Assembly (NCBI GenBank): GCA_963965975.1
Contig: OZ014416.1
Coordinates: 8,722,432-8,786,431, forward strand
DNA from: Xestospongia bergquistia
Taxonomy: Eukaryota; Porifera; Demospongiae; Haplosclerida; Petrosiidae
Length of the DNA stretch: 64,000 nt
Direction of reading: 5' to 3'
Shown: positions 1-10,735 of the stretch, piece by piece
Layout of the letters: each line of letters begins with the position of its first letter
Position numbering within the stretch: the first letter of the stretch is position 1
The notes under the pieces: model-generated
The model's database searches: none
What the model saw: the letters and a program-made list of their open reading frames with translations, nothing else
Told to the model about the DNA's origin: nothing
Made by a program: the position numbers and the translations under genes

Positions 1-30
1 AATCAAAATTAGTCTACACAAATTGTGGAC

Positions 31-540
31 TGTTTCATTAGTGTATTTTGTCTTCCCTCAATTTAAAAAAAGTATAATATGTTTAATAAAATCATGTTGA
101 ATATGAATATGTGTGGGTAAAATCAATCAACACTTCATTGGCTTTGTATTTCACATGTCCATGTTACTAGCAATACACTTGTAGAGTAAAGTAAAAATTT
201 AGGGTTAAATAATGTATATCTATGTTTATGTAGTAATAACATGATCAAATATTTGAAGTTCAGTACTTTTCATATTATATATTAAAGTATTGTTCTACAG
301 TTCATAACTCCATGTTACTAGCAATATAGAGGAGATGTACACCTTGAGCACAAAATGATAGTAAGTTAGCTATAGCACTCAATGTGTGTAATATTATGAA
401 CTTCTTAGAGAGACCAACGTAAGTTGGATTCTTGTTCAACTCAACAATGGATGGCTAGAGAAAATGGACCAGAACACAAAATATTGGGGTACTATCACTT
501 GGATATGACAATATATATTATTATGCACCCATTATGACAT
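31..540. repeat. Segmental duplication, copy 1
   Basis: This stretch resembles 3683-3960, the 3' flank of the plus-strand protease pseudogene: the same TGTATTTTGTCTTCCCTC start, an ATATGTTTAATAAAATCATG-like stretch and the same ending with repeated tgtatccattt. Because it looks like a protease-gene 3' flank, another protease copy may lie just left of the window (inference). It also holds a TMEM205 exon remnant. Confidence 0.6.
243..450 (-). pseudogene. TMEM205 3'-end remnant
   Basis: Near-copy of 13200-13410, which is the 3' UTR and start of the last coding exon (read on minus) of the TMEM205-like gene. The stop codon region and the residues before it are recognisable, but small indels and substitutions follow and the similarity fades after about 450. 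No upstream exons are present. It is a duplicated, dead gene end. A second, shorter piece of the same exon sits at about 3837-3900. Confidence 0.65.
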
Positions 541-606
541 CATGTATCCATTTATAATATTATGCATCCATTATGACATCATGTATCCATTTATAATATT
601 ATGCAT
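521..606. repeat. 39-bp tandem repeat, about 2 copies
   Basis: Two near-identical copies (one base different) of a 39-bp unit beginning TATGCACCCATTATGACATC. A related but degenerate version lies at 3961-4032. Confidence 0.7.
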
Positions 607-968
607 TGTAGTAGGTTACTTATCATGACTGCAGTGACTATTAAGACAGTATTGGAAAATGATGGAGAAATTTGTAACTATGAACAACGTCTTTGTATTC
701 AAACTGGTGGTACAAACCAAAGCCCAAATATGGTCATTACTGCATTAGTGAATAATTAATTATACAATGTTAATCAATAGAATATTAATTAACTGCCTAT
801 AAGTCAAGTATTTTATGTCAATGACTTGACAGCAGTGGTCAATTATTGCAAATCAGATAATATTTACTGTACATAATAACTTCTACCACTATATAGCTAG
901 ACTATTCCATTAATTAAATATATAATAACACACAATAACAGTGTGAACAGGTGTCTTACCACTACTTT

Positions 969-1299
969 CATATAATGGTATCACATATTTCATTGGAACA
1001 CCTCTTCCTGATAACTAATGATTTTACAGATAAGAGAATGTGACACTTCTCATAAGAAATTATGTGACTACCTAGGCAGGTTCTGCATGTATGCCACTAG
1101 TGATAAGATGTCACTTGAACAATATTATAATGCTAGGAGCATGTGGGAACTTATTAAAGCTATGACTTCAATGTCATCTTCTGGTGAGGAAAAGATGAAA
1201 TATGACATTTCTATTTGGTTATCAGTCAGGATATCAAAGTAGGTCTATTCAGTTCATATAATAGTATGTCATATTTCATTGGAACACCTATTCCTGATA
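969..1299. repeat. Direct repeats flanking a short open frame
   Basis: A roughly 45-bp segment (969-1012) recurs at 1255-1299 with a few changes. It contains TTTCATTGGAACACCT in both copies. Between them, 1018-1242 reads as a 74-codon open frame on the plus strand with no recognised motif. It could be a lost exon or chance; I do not call it a gene. Confidence 0.45.
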
Positions 1300-1428
1300 T
1301 AGTTATATGATGTCAAGGTGCCTAGGCAAATGAGGTTATTCAGTAGATTATCAGAATTTAGTTAGGACAAGAGAGCTGTCATAACTGTTATGACAATAGG
1401 ATACCATTGGTTTGGGGGCTGGTATTAC

Positions 1429-1491
1429 ATGTAGTGGTTTTATACACTAGTAGGCATATAGGTTGCCTACTAGTGTATAAAACCACTACAT
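1429..1491. repeat. Perfect 28-bp inverted repeat
   Basis: Arms 1429-1456 and 1464-1491 are exact reverse complements, with a 7-base loop. It lies 70 bp upstream of the protease pseudogene. It may be a small foldback transposon remnant or a cruciform/hairpin. Confidence 0.85.
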
Positions 1492-1564
1492 ACAATAGGT
1501 TGCTGGACCCTCTAAAACAAAATTAAACTTCTGGGTCAATTTTTACTTTTAGGACATTGCACGT

Positions 1565-3604
1565 ATGTACAATAGTTTCAAGATGGCAACAGTGATGATT
1601 GAAGGCTTAGAATCTGGCAATGAATCAAATGATGAGAGCGATAATGAAGAACCATCATCTAAACGTAGATGTGATCGTGATGTAGAACCTGGGACCACAT
1701 TAGATGTTGGTGACAATCTTTCAACATCAACTGTGCTGGAAGACCAGTCTGATCAAATTTATGATCATGATGAAAGTCATAATACAAGTCATAACATGAA
1801 ACTGACTGATTTCTTACCTATATACCAGCTCAAACACTACAAGTAGCTGTTGACCTTTCCAAAGTTTTAGAGGGCTATTTTAATAAAGTACTTAAAAAAT
1901 GTCATTTGACTGAAAATATCACTGTGAGTGAACTTGACCTTATTTTACCATCAACGTATGAAAGTAAATTACAAGATAACATTGATAAGTTAGCAATCCT
2001 TTTGACTAAAATCATTGTAAACATTTGTAAATCAAAATCAAAAGTGGATAGGGTAGTTTTTCCGGAAATGCGAATAGATCTTCTTAAACGAGTGATTTGT
2101 GGACTTAAGAAGAAGCTTAATAAAAAAAAAATTCAGCCTCAATTTAATGAGATAAAGCTACCTTTCTCAGCTAGAGATATGAAAACATTGAACAATGATA
2201 TCGTTGGAGTTGTTGAGCTTTTACTTGTGTATGAACCAAAAGAGATTTGTCTTCAAACAAATGACTTAAATGCAGATCAACGTCACACTGCTCTAAAGAA
2301 GGAACTCCAAGAAATCATCCAAAATAAGATCAAAGAAGATGACAAGAAGCCTAAAGTGAAACTTGGAACAAAGTTGTTAGTGAATTGGAAACAGACTAAA
2401 ACCCAAGACAAAACAGAACAACAAAAGCTCACAAAGCAGTCTACAAGTAAGAAACAAAGTAGTAAACAAAAACAGAGAGGATTCACAAGTGAGGCATCAG
2501 GAAAAGGAAAAATACTACTACCAAAGAAATTAAAGTCACAACATCAAAGTCAAAATATTCGCCTTTGATTTTCAATTGATGGTACCATATTCACCAGGTT
2601 CTCCTAATTTTATAACAGCTTATGAATATTGGAATCTTGAAAAAATTCACAACAGGTTTCAATCAACTGGGAAAGGTATAACTGTAGCAATAGTTGATAC
2701 TGGAATTAGCCCTCATGATGCCTTTGATGGAAAAAACATAACTACCATCAACTTTTCAGGTGACCTAATAGATACAGATAAGGTTGGTCATGGAACTCTT
2801 TGTGCTGGAATTTTGTGTGGCAATTCCTTTCAATGTTATCATGATCCACAAAATCCACTTAATAAAAGGATAACTGATTTTCCACCTGGAGTGGCACCAG
2901 ATGCCAATCTCGTGGTCTGTAAAGTAACATCAGGTGATTCAAAAATAGCAACAACATCAGCTATTGCTGAAGCATTGAAGTGGATTGATGACAATAATCG
3001 AGCAGAAGAATACCAACGTATTGATGTAGTTTCTCTTTCTATGGGATCTCGAGGCATTTCATTTGAAGTTGTTGATGCTATTAATCACCTTGTCAGTAAT
3101 GGAGTGATAGTGGTTTGTGCTGCTAGCAACTATGGTCATCAGTTTAGTCAGCTAATCTGCTACCCTGCTCGTTTAGGCAATGTTATTTGTATTGGATCTC
3201 ACGGTCCTCATGGGAAACCTTCTTCTTTCTCTCCAGTGGGTCAGGAGATAGATTTTCTTGGACCAGGTGAAAACATAGCTGCACCTAATAGCTCAATCAG
3301 TGCCAACCATGTAGCTGTTGATAGTGGTACATCATATGCTGCCCCAGCTGTTGCTGGTCTGGTTTGTCTTATCTTAGAGTACATCAATCTCATTGGTGTT
3401 AAGTTTGGTACTGAAGTAGCAGAACAATTAAAAAATCATTGGGTTATGAAAGAAATACTTCGTAAAATTAGCACATGTCCTGGTCAACACACAGATGATG
3501 AAGGATTTGGAGCTCTTAATCCACTTCAGTTTTTTCAACGACCTGTCCAAACAATTGAAGTGATAGATGATGAAGTGATTAACCCAGATTTCATATACCA
3601 ATAG
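1565..3604 (+). pseudogene. Frameshifted subtilisin-like (S8) protease
   Basis: Closest relative is the intact gene at 10919-12853. Relative to it, about 4 bases are missing near 1818-1824 and one base is gained near 2556, so the frame runs 2, then 1, then 2. The first segment (1565-1846) holds the acidic start; the second (1906-2568 and the codons just before) the N-terminal domain and Lys-rich linker; the third (2576-3604) the S8 domain. The catalytic triad is intact: Asp codon 2696-2698, His 2789-2791 (GHGT), Ser 3332-3334 (GTSYAAP). The intact relatives are intronless, so small introns are unlikely. Either a recently dead gene or two sequencing/assembly indels; the intact triad leaves the second option open. 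Confidence 0.75.
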
Positions 3605-3682
3605 TACTCTTAGAAATGATTCCATTTGTTTTCTTTCATTACAAATAATTGTTTATCAAGTCACCCAATGAACTATAGACTG

Positions 3683-3960
3683 TGTTTCATTGGTGTATTT
3701 TGTCTTCCCTCAATTTAATAAGAATATAATTTTTTAAATAAGAACATGTTGTATATGACACCGAAATGTATGCATGGATAAAATCATACAACACTAACAT
3801 AAGTTAGTGTTGTATTGTAAGTTAGTGTTAGAACATTGTAAGTTAGATTCTTGTTCAATTCAACAAGTTTATCATCTTCAACTTTTCCTGGCTCCTATCC
3901 AATTGGAACAGAACACAAAATACTAGGATACTACAACTTGGATATGACAGCGTATGTTAT
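3683..3960. repeat. Segmental duplication, copy 2
   Basis: Second copy of the segment at 31-540, directly 3' of the plus-strand protease pseudogene. Includes about 60 bp (3837-3900) matching the TMEM205 last exon (13381-13447). Confidence 0.6.
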
Positions 3961-4393
3961 AATGCATCCATTATGACATCCATGTATCCATTTATAATAT
4001 CTATGTATCCATTTATGACATCCATGTATCCATACAGTGTTAATATGACACAATATCTTAATTTACCTGAGATCCCATGGTACCTTATAAATGGCTCCAT
4101 CATGTAAGTGATGATGTCATTATACACAGGTCGGCACTTATGGTACATGGGAGTTAATGTATGGTGGATACCATTTGAGTAAGTGTACATGTATTATAAA
4201 TTGTATCTGTGGTATTCATAGTTAGTTTCTGACTATATAAGTCCATTTTAAGAGGGTATTCCATATCACTTAATCCATTTTTATCTATTTTTATTTTTTG
4301 TGTCAACTTACGACACAGTTACATTCCAGAACTACAAAATAAAGTATGCTTATTAATTAAGAGTGGGTGTTGTCTAAAAATATTGTAGACATG
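3961..4393. other. Non-coding stretch
   Basis: Degenerate tgtatccattt repeats up to about 4032, then AT-rich sequence. No supported gene. Confidence 0.5.
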
Positions 4394-4840
4394 AGATGAA
4401 ACGACCTGATGGTACAATACATGTTAAAGATATGTATGACACTCAAAAAGAGGTGGGTGTGGCTTATGATGATGTCATTGCTTTATATTAGCAATCTACT
4501 GGTAAACAAATAGAACTGACAGAAGAAAATATTAATGAGGTATATTAATTGATAATTATTAATTTTTTTTATTTTATATTATTGTTATTATAGCTGTTTG
4601 AAATTTTATTGCCAGGATGTAGTAGTATGTTATGTGAAATAGATTTATGTGGTGATAAGATACAATATCGTAATATTATGGACCATGTAGAGAAACTATT
4701 AGAGGGAGATGGGCTCAATCCCCTCCTCCTGATGAGTTCTTATTTCTTGATGATAAGGCTCCATCCCCTGATCCTTATCATTCACCCCCAGAGTTTAATG
4801 AGGATGAGAGAGAGGTGGAGATGGTCATCCACATGTTAGA
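4394..4840 (+). pseudogene. Decayed two-exon gene fragment, unidentified
   Basis: From 4397 an ATG opens a coding-like frame of about 48 codons with one in-frame TAG (near codon 32), ending at a plausible GT donor near 4539. After an AT-rich 50-bp gap with an acceptor (TATTATAG) the frame continues with LFEILLPGCSSMLCEIDLCG and on to about 4840. The joined frame looks like real protein with a broken codon, but I do not recognise the family. It could be a dead duplicate of a gene elsewhere. The tail (4820-4860) also resembles 7131-7160. Confidence 0.3.
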
Positions 4841-4937
4841 GATGAACTGTAATGATTTCAAAACTATTTTTGTCAAACGAACATTACTAAATCATATTAA
4901 TTGCAAATATAGTAATATAAACTACTTTACATAAAAG

Positions 4938-6827
4938 TCAAGTATAATGTAACGATTGGGGATCAATATATAATAGGATTCTCTCTACAAAACTTTCTGG
5001 TTGCAAGAAAAAACTCATTGGATTTAGTGGACCAAACCCTTCGTCATTAGTAGGCCGGCCGGGAGAAGCGCTCATTTCACGAAGTAATTCCTTCATTACC
5101 CAATGGTGTTTAAAAAGTGGAATTAAACGTTGATATTTTTGGTTTTTATTAATATAATCAAGGAGTAAACAAATAAGTCCAACCACAGCAGGAGCAGCAT
5201 ATGATGTACCACTTTCGGTAGTGATATAATGATGATATGGTATACTACATGGTGCAGCTATTCCTTCACCTGGTGCTAAGAAGTCAATTTGTTGGCCTAC
5301 TGGAGAAAAAGAAGTTGCTTTTCCATTAGGACCATGAGATCCTATACTTAGAACATGACCTAATCGAGCTGGGAAGTCAATAGTTTGCAAAAACTTGTTG
5401 CCATGGTTACTCGCAGCACATACGACTATAACACCTTTGGAAATGAGACTGGTAATAGCTTTAGCAATTGGAAGAGAAAATAATAATGATCCAAGAGAAA
5501 GACAAACGATGTCAATATTAATGTCACTCCTAGTTGCGATGTGTTCCAGAGCTTTATACACTGTATCAGATGATCCATTCATGCTGTCAGCGAATACTTT
5601 GTATACCAATAAATTTGCATTTGGTGCTATACCAGGAGGAAATGTTTCCAGTGATTCTCCTTCATTATATTCATTTGGATTCTTACTATATTTAAAAGAA
5701 TTACCACATATAATGCCTGCACACATAGTACCATGACCAATCTCATCATTAGTATTTGAAGTATTGGTATAATCTTCAGAGTTTATAATTTTGCTTGTAA
5801 ATGCTGGATGAGATGAATCAATTCCACTATCCACAACAGCTACTGTAACATTTTCTCCTGTGATATTTTGAGCATGAATCTGATCGATTTGCCAAAAGTT
5901 ATAAGCTGTAAATGTTAGAGAAGAAAGACCTCCTGAATGTGGGCCATGCAAACGTTGATCGAATGTATAAGATGGGTTTATTAATGGACTAGGAGTTATC
6001 GATTTCCTTTTCTTCTGATGAGAATCTCTTCTTGAAGGAGGGTTACCTTTTGTTGTAGATTTTTTGGTATTTTCTTTCTTCGTATCATTGAGTGCTACTG
6101 CTGAATCTCGTCTTTTTTTTATTGGGAAGATCTTCTGCTTGCCATATTTGATGAGTGGTTCAGTACTATCTTTTCCAAAATATTTCACAATCTCTGACTT
6201 GAGATCTTTGTAATTCTCACTGTACTGAGGAGAAGGTTGGAAAAATATTTCCTGAGATGATTTATGAACAAGTCTGATAAATTCAAGGCAGTGTTCAGCT
6301 ATTGTGCTTGAATCTTCTACTGAGAATGGAACTTCAATTATTTGATATTCTCCTAGAGATCCAAGTTTACTGATCACTTGATTGAGAATATCAATTCTCA
6401 TATTAGGAAAAGTCAATTTTGTTGACTTTTTGACTTTTCCAAACAATGGAGCAAAGATTTGATCGAGCAAGTTAGCATCATTTTGTAGCTTATTACCATA
6501 AGATGATGGAAGTTCCAAATTCAGCTCTTGAAATCTGGTTTCTTCAAATGACCACTGTTCTAATCTTTTCTCCACTGTCACCTTTAACTGTTTACAAAGA
6601 TCATGTTGTGATGCCAGCACACGTGCTTCAATCTTTCTAGGCAAAAGACTTGATAATTTAAAGATGATTTCTGAAGTGGAATCTAATGGTTCTTCTTGTA
6701 ATGATGTTATTTCTTCAGGATCATTAGAAGCAGACTGCATGCTGGTATGTTGTAGTAAGTCTTCTCTATCATCTTTAGCAAACTTTTGAGATGGTATCTC
6801 TTCGGTGTCATTACAAGATCGTTTCAT
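4938..6827 (-). CDS. Intronless subtilisin-like (S8) protease, intracellular type
   Basis: 629-residue serine protease in one exon. Residues 1-50 are acidic/Ser-rich; about 52-215 form a helical domain shared only with the neighbouring copies (conserved LPSSYxxKLQ and FPNMRIDIL); about 220-290 is a Lys/Arg/Ser-rich linker with an NLS-like KKRK run; about 310-600 is the S8 domain. Triad: Asp333 (VVDSGI), His365 (GHGTMCAGI), Ser542 (GTSYAAP), with oxyanion Asn in CAASN. No signal peptide or membrane segment is visible, so it probably acts in cytosol or nucleus (inference). Neighbouring copies lie in the same direction on its right. The upstream flank carries TATAACACACCCCTTT, repeated at 10498-10735. 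Substrate unknown. Confidence 0.88.
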   Translation of the reverse strand: MKRSCNDTEEIPSQKFAKDDREDLLQHTSMQSASNDPEEITSLQEEPLDSTSEIIFKLSSLLPRKIEARVLASQHDLCKQLKVTVEKRLEQWSFEETRFQELNLELPSSYGNKLQNDANLLDQIFAPLFGKVKKSTKLTFPNMRIDILNQVISKLGSLGEYQIIEVPFSVEDSSTIAEHCLEFIRLVHKSSQEIFFQPSPQYSENYKDLKSEIVKYFGKDSTEPLIKYGKQKIFPIKKRRDSAVALNDTKKENTKKSTTKGNPPSRRDSHQKKRKSITPSPLINPSYTFDQRLHGPHSGGLSSLTFTAYNFWQIDQIHAQNITGENVTVAVVDSGIDSSHPAFTSKIINSEDYTNTSNTNDEIGHGTMCAGIICGNSFKYSKNPNEYNEGESLETFPPGIAPNANLLVYKVFADSMNGSSDTVYKALEHIATRSDINIDIVCLSLGSLLFSLPIAKAITSLISKGVIVVCAASNHGNKFLQTIDFPARLGHVLSIGSHGPNGKATSFSPVGQQIDFLAPGEGIAAPCSIPYHHYITTESGTSYAAPAVVGLICLLLDYINKNQKYQRLIPLFKHHWVMKELLREMSASPGRPTNDEGFGPLNPMSFFLQPESFVERILLYIDPQSLHYT

Positions 6828-6954
6828 TGCAAATCGTTCAACGATAGCAACAGGTATAACACACCCCTTTAAACGACCTTAAATATATACATCCACGCCC
6901 CTGTCTAGTGCATGATCAGTACACACCCCTTCTTTGTCAATAAAAAATTTGAAC

Positions 6955-7135
6955 ATGTAAAATAACTCAAGCAGATAACAATCTATAATCAAGACAAAGC
7001 TGAATGCAAACGCAACACATTAATAAGGAAATGTAAGTCAGTCCTGAGAAAGTTCAGTGAATACAGGGTTAATGACTTCATTGTGGATTATATAATCAGG
7101 TCGTTGACCAAGTCTGTGTGTTGACCAGGTGGGAT
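6955..7135 (-). pseudogene. Remnant of a protease C-terminus
   Basis: Strong similarity to 10860-11060, the 3' end of the protease at 10919-12853, including the stretch encoding the last residues and a broken piece around the (C)PGRHTDDEG motif. The rest of the gene is missing. It sits upstream of 4938-6827 and marks a deleted former copy. Confidence 0.65.
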
Positions 7136-7263
7136 GGTTCTCAACATCCTAGAGATGAACTGTAATGTTTTATTTTAATAACCAAACCAAGAAAAAATAA
7201 AATTAATTACATCAAAAACCAAATCCCTATATTTTAAATTCAAATTGTTAACTGAAAATACAT

Positions 7264-9819
7264 TTATGAATTAAAGTTTTGTATTAAAGGATTTCGATCA
7301 ATCTGTTTTAAAACACTTGCCATAAATCGTTCAGGTTGATCAAAAAAGCGAATTGGAGTGAGCGCACCATATCCATGATCATCACTATGTCGACCTGGTG
7401 ATGTGCTCATTTCACGAATTAGCTCTTTCATGACCCAATGGGATCTGAAATGGGATACTAGATCTGTGTGATGTTTATTTATGTAACCAAGGATTAGGCA
7501 GACAAGACCTGCTACAGCTGGGGCTGCAAATGATGTGCCATTGTTAGTACCGATATAACGGTTGTATATTCTGCTAGTTGGCGCAGTTATTCCTTCACCT
7601 GGTGCTACGAAATCGATTTGTTGGCCTACTGGAGAAAAAGGAGATGCTTTTCCATTAGGACCATGAGATCCTATACTTAGAACATGACCAAGTCGAGCTG
7701 GAAAGCAGATAGGCTCACTAAACCTGTGACCATAGTTGCTGGCTGCACAGACAACTATTATACCTTTGTCTACTAGTTTAGTAATAGCTGTGGCAATATG
7801 GGGAGATATTAGTAAGGATCCAAGTGAAAGAGAAACAACATTGATGTCATTTCTGCTTGCTATATGATCTAGAGCTCGGCACACCACTTCAGATGATGCA
7901 ATGTTCTTGCCATCAGGGAACACTTTGTACACAACTAATGTTGCAGCTGGTGAAATACCAGGAGGAAAATCTTTCATTTCTTCTTTGGTTGTGTTCACAC
8001 TGAAAGGAAACTTTTCACCACATAATATGCCAGCACACATAGTGCCATGACCATCATAATCAATGGTATTCAGGCTAACGTTAACTTCCACAGGACCATA
8101 ACATATGGTTTTTCTTTCAAATGCTGGATGAGATGAATCAATTCCACTATCGACAACAGCTACTGTAACACCTTCTCCTTTTATACCATGGCTATGTATT
8201 TGACCAATGTTCCAGTAATCATAAGCTGTAAATACAGAAGATGGATCTCCTAGTTGTAGGCCTTGTAAATTTTGATCAAATGTGTAATAGGATTGACTTG
8301 TTGATGGCTGTAATGATAATATTAACGACTGTCTTTTTTCCTTAGATCGATCGCTTCGTTGTTGCTTTTGCTTCTTATCTGTTTTTCTAGTCTTTTTTGA
8401 TGGTTTTTGCACATCTTTTTGTACCACTGATGATGTTTGTTTTGTTTTCACTTTACCTTTTGGGAAGACTTTTTTTGAATTATATTTGATTAGAGGACTA
8501 TCGGCATCTTTTGGAAAGTGTGAAATAGTTTTTGATTTGAGAGTTTTGAGAATTTCATCATCATGGCCAGTAGAAGATGAAGGATTTAAGTATATTTCCT
8601 GAGTAGAACAGGATTCAGGGAAAATCTTGATCAACTTAAAGCAACTATCAATTATTACACTCTTATCAGCTGGTGCTATAAAAGGAATATCAACCCTATT
8701 GTATTTTCCTAGGTTCCCACGATTTTTATTGATCACTTCACTTAGGATATCAACCCTTATGTTAGGAAGCTTCAATACTGTTGACTTTTTGATCTTATTA
8801 AAGAATAGTGAAAAGATCATTGTCAACAAATTAGTGTCGTTTTGTATCTGCTTAGCATAACATGGTGGAAGCTCCATGTCTAACAATTTGAACCTGACTC
8901 CTTCAAATGTGCACTGTTCAAGTCTTTTCTTAACAGTTATTTCTAATTGTTCGTGTAGATCATGTGGTGAGGCCAACACACGTTCTTCAATTTTTAGTGG
9001 CAAAATTTGAGTTAATTTAAGGACAGCTTCTGAAGTGGAACATGATGATTCTTGTTGAGGTTGATATTGGTCTTCCATTACTGGTTCAGATACTGCTTGA
9101 AGGTTTGCTTGATGGCGATTATCATCATTGCGATCTTGATTGTGAGGTTGATCTGTTATTGATGATGGGGGCATTTCTCCATCATTGTCATCATCATAGT
9201 CATCTTGGTTGTGAGGTTGATCTGTTATTGATGATGGGGGCATTTCTTCATCATTGTCATCATCATAGTCATCTTGGTTGCGAGGTTGATCTGTTATTGA
9301 TGATGGGGGCATTTCTTCATCATTGTCATCATCATAGTCATCTTGGTTGCGAGGTTGATCTGTTATTGATGATGGGGGCATTTCTTCATGATTATCATCA
9401 TCATAGTCATCTTGGTTGCGAGGTTGATCTGTTATTGATGATGGGGGCATTTCTTCATGATTGTCATCATCATAGTCCTCTTGGTTGCAAGGTTGATCTG
9501 TTATTGATGATGGGGGCATTTCTTCATGATTGTCATCATCATAATCATCTTGGTTGCGAGGTTGATCTGTTATTGATGATGGGGGCATTTCTTCATGATT
9601 GTCATCATCATTGTTGTCTTGGTTATGAGGAATCATTTGCCTGGTTTTTGTTGATATTGGTGTGAAATAGTTATCATCGTCATTGTCATCATCACTACAA
9701 GAAACTGAGCCTGGTGATGTGTCTTTTGCAATGTCATACTCCTTAGCAATTTTACTTAATGGTGCCTCTGTATCACTGGAGTCACTACTATATCGCTTCC
9801 TGTAGTTAGGATGACTCAT
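7264..9819 (-). CDS. Intronless S8 protease with acidic tandem repeats
   Basis: 851-residue paralogue of the protease at 4938-6827. Residues 1-65 are acidic; about 66-230 are seven 23-residue repeats (core DDYDDDNHEEMPPSSITDQP); about 260-430 is the shared N-terminal domain; about 440-500 is a Lys-rich linker; about 530-830 is the S8 domain. Triad: Asp557 (VVDSGI), His591 (GHGTMC), Ser763 (GTSFAAP), all present. No signal peptide is visible. The repeat block is the main difference from its neighbours and explains the extra length. Likely an active intracellular protease; target unknown. A TATA-like tatttatag lies near 9880-9890. Confidence 0.88.
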   Translation of the reverse strand: MSHPNYRKRYSSDSSDTEAPLSKIAKEYDIAKDTSPGSVSCSDDDNDDDNYFTPISTKTRQMIPHNQDNNDDDNHEEMPPSSITDQPRNQDDYDDDNHEEMPPSSITDQPCNQEDYDDDNHEEMPPSSITDQPRNQDDYDDDNHEEMPPSSITDQPRNQDDYDDDNDEEMPPSSITDQPRNQDDYDDDNDEEMPPSSITDQPHNQDDYDDDNDGEMPPSSITDQPHNQDRNDDNRHQANLQAVSEPVMEDQYQPQQESSCSTSEAVLKLTQILPLKIEERVLASPHDLHEQLEITVKKRLEQCTFEGVRFKLLDMELPPCYAKQIQNDTNLLTMIFSLFFNKIKKSTVLKLPNIRVDILSEVINKNRGNLGKYNRVDIPFIAPADKSVIIDSCFKLIKIFPESCSTQEIYLNPSSSTGHDDEILKTLKSKTISHFPKDADSPLIKYNSKKVFPKGKVKTKQTSSVVQKDVQKPSKKTRKTDKKQKQQRSDRSKEKRQSLILSLQPSTSQSYYTFDQNLQGLQLGDPSSVFTAYDYWNIGQIHSHGIKGEGVTVAVVDSGIDSSHPAFERKTICYGPVEVNVSLNTIDYDGHGTMCAGILCGEKFPFSVNTTKEEMKDFPPGISPAATLVVYKVFPDGKNIASSEVVCRALDHIASRNDINVVSLSLGSLLISPHIATAITKLVDKGIIVVCAASNYGHRFSEPICFPARLGHVLSIGSHGPNGKASPFSPVGQQIDFVAPGEGITAPTSRIYNRYIGTNNGTSFAAPAVAGLVCLILGYINKHHTDLVSHFRSHWVMKELIREMSTSPGRHSDDHGYGALTPIRFFDQPERFMASVLKQIDRNPLIQNFNS
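9131..9632 (-). repeat. Coding 69-bp minisatellite, 7 copies
   Basis: In-frame 69-bp tandem units inside the protease gene at 7264-9819, coding for 23-residue acidic repeats. Copies differ mainly at His/Asp and Arg/His/Cys positions, so the array expanded recently. Confidence 0.95.
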
Positions 9820-10257
9820 TGTAGATCACCGCCTACTCAAAATGTACTAAAATGGCACACAGCAAAGCACACCCTGTAAAGCCTCTATTTATAGCCCACC
9901 AGGTGGATTCCTATAATTTCACTACGCCCCATTTCTATGCCTTTGGTTACACAGCCATATAATTTTATAATAACAATTATGACAGGTATAATTCTAATAA
10001 TATTTACATTAGACCACAACAACTCATGCAGCAAAACCTACAATTTTCTTGTTTTTTATATAATCTGGTAAACCTCAAGTGACAGTGACATTCTACTCGA
10101 CCATCTCCACAGTGATCATTTCAATTGCATCATTAAAAAGATTCTGTTAGTTAGATCTAACTATTACAAATTAAATAAGCACATTTTTAAACAATAGTGT
10201 ATAGACAACATCTAGTATTGTGAATATAATACATTAAGAAGGAAATATGATGCTAAT
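9820..10257. other. Upstream region, no gene seen
   Basis: AT-rich stretch containing the presumed promoter of the gene starting at 9819. I see no coding signal. Confidence 0.5.
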
Positions 10258-10470
10258 ATACATGCTTCAATCTTTCTAGGCAAAACACTTTATAATGTAA
10301 AAATGATTTCTAAAGTGGAATCTAATGGTTCTTCTTTTAATGATGCTATTTTTTCATGATCATAAGAAGCAGAGTACATGCTGATAGATTGTGGTAAGTC
10401 TATTGTGTCATCTTTAGTAAACTTGAGAGATGGTGTCTCCCCGTGTCACTACAAGATCGTTTCCTAAGAC
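10258..10470 (-). pseudogene. Truncated protease N-terminus
   Basis: Matches about 6610-6835, the first 70 or so codons of the protease at 4938-6827, but with indels, a lost start codon and no S8 domain downstream. A remnant of another cluster member. Confidence 0.75.
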
Positions 10471-10497
10471 TCGTTGCACATCATTTGTGGACAGAAT

Positions 10498-10528
10498 ACA
10501 GATATAACACACCCCTTTCTAATCACCT

Positions 10529-10576
<48 letters not shown>

Positions 10577-10735
10577 TAGTCAGTATAACACACCCCTTTC
10601 AAGGTAACCACAAGTGTATATACTCAGTATGACACACCCCTTTCTAACCATCTTGTATATATAACTCAGTATAACACACCCCTTTCTAGGCAATGTATAT
10701 AGTCAGTATGACACACCCTTTTCTATACACCTCTT
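10498..10735. repeat. Promoter-like repeat TATAACACACCCCTTT, 5 copies
   Basis: Five spaced copies of TAT(A/G)ACACACCC(C/T)TTTCT, near 10503, 10583, 10625, 10666 and 10703, plus an (AT)n tract at about 10530-10578. A single copy lies at 6855-6871, just upstream of the intact protease at 4938-6827. The repeat therefore looks like an amplified piece of protease promoter next to a dead copy. Confidence 0.75.

Noticed and set aside
1018..1242. 74-codon plus-strand open frame as a gene
   Set aside because: No recognised motif, no paired splice signals, and it lies between direct repeats in a rearranged region.
9042..9665. 207-codon plus-strand frame with repeated HHCHHH and LLLMMGAFL
   Set aside because: Mirror image of the coding minisatellite of the minus-strand protease; repeats keep both strands open.
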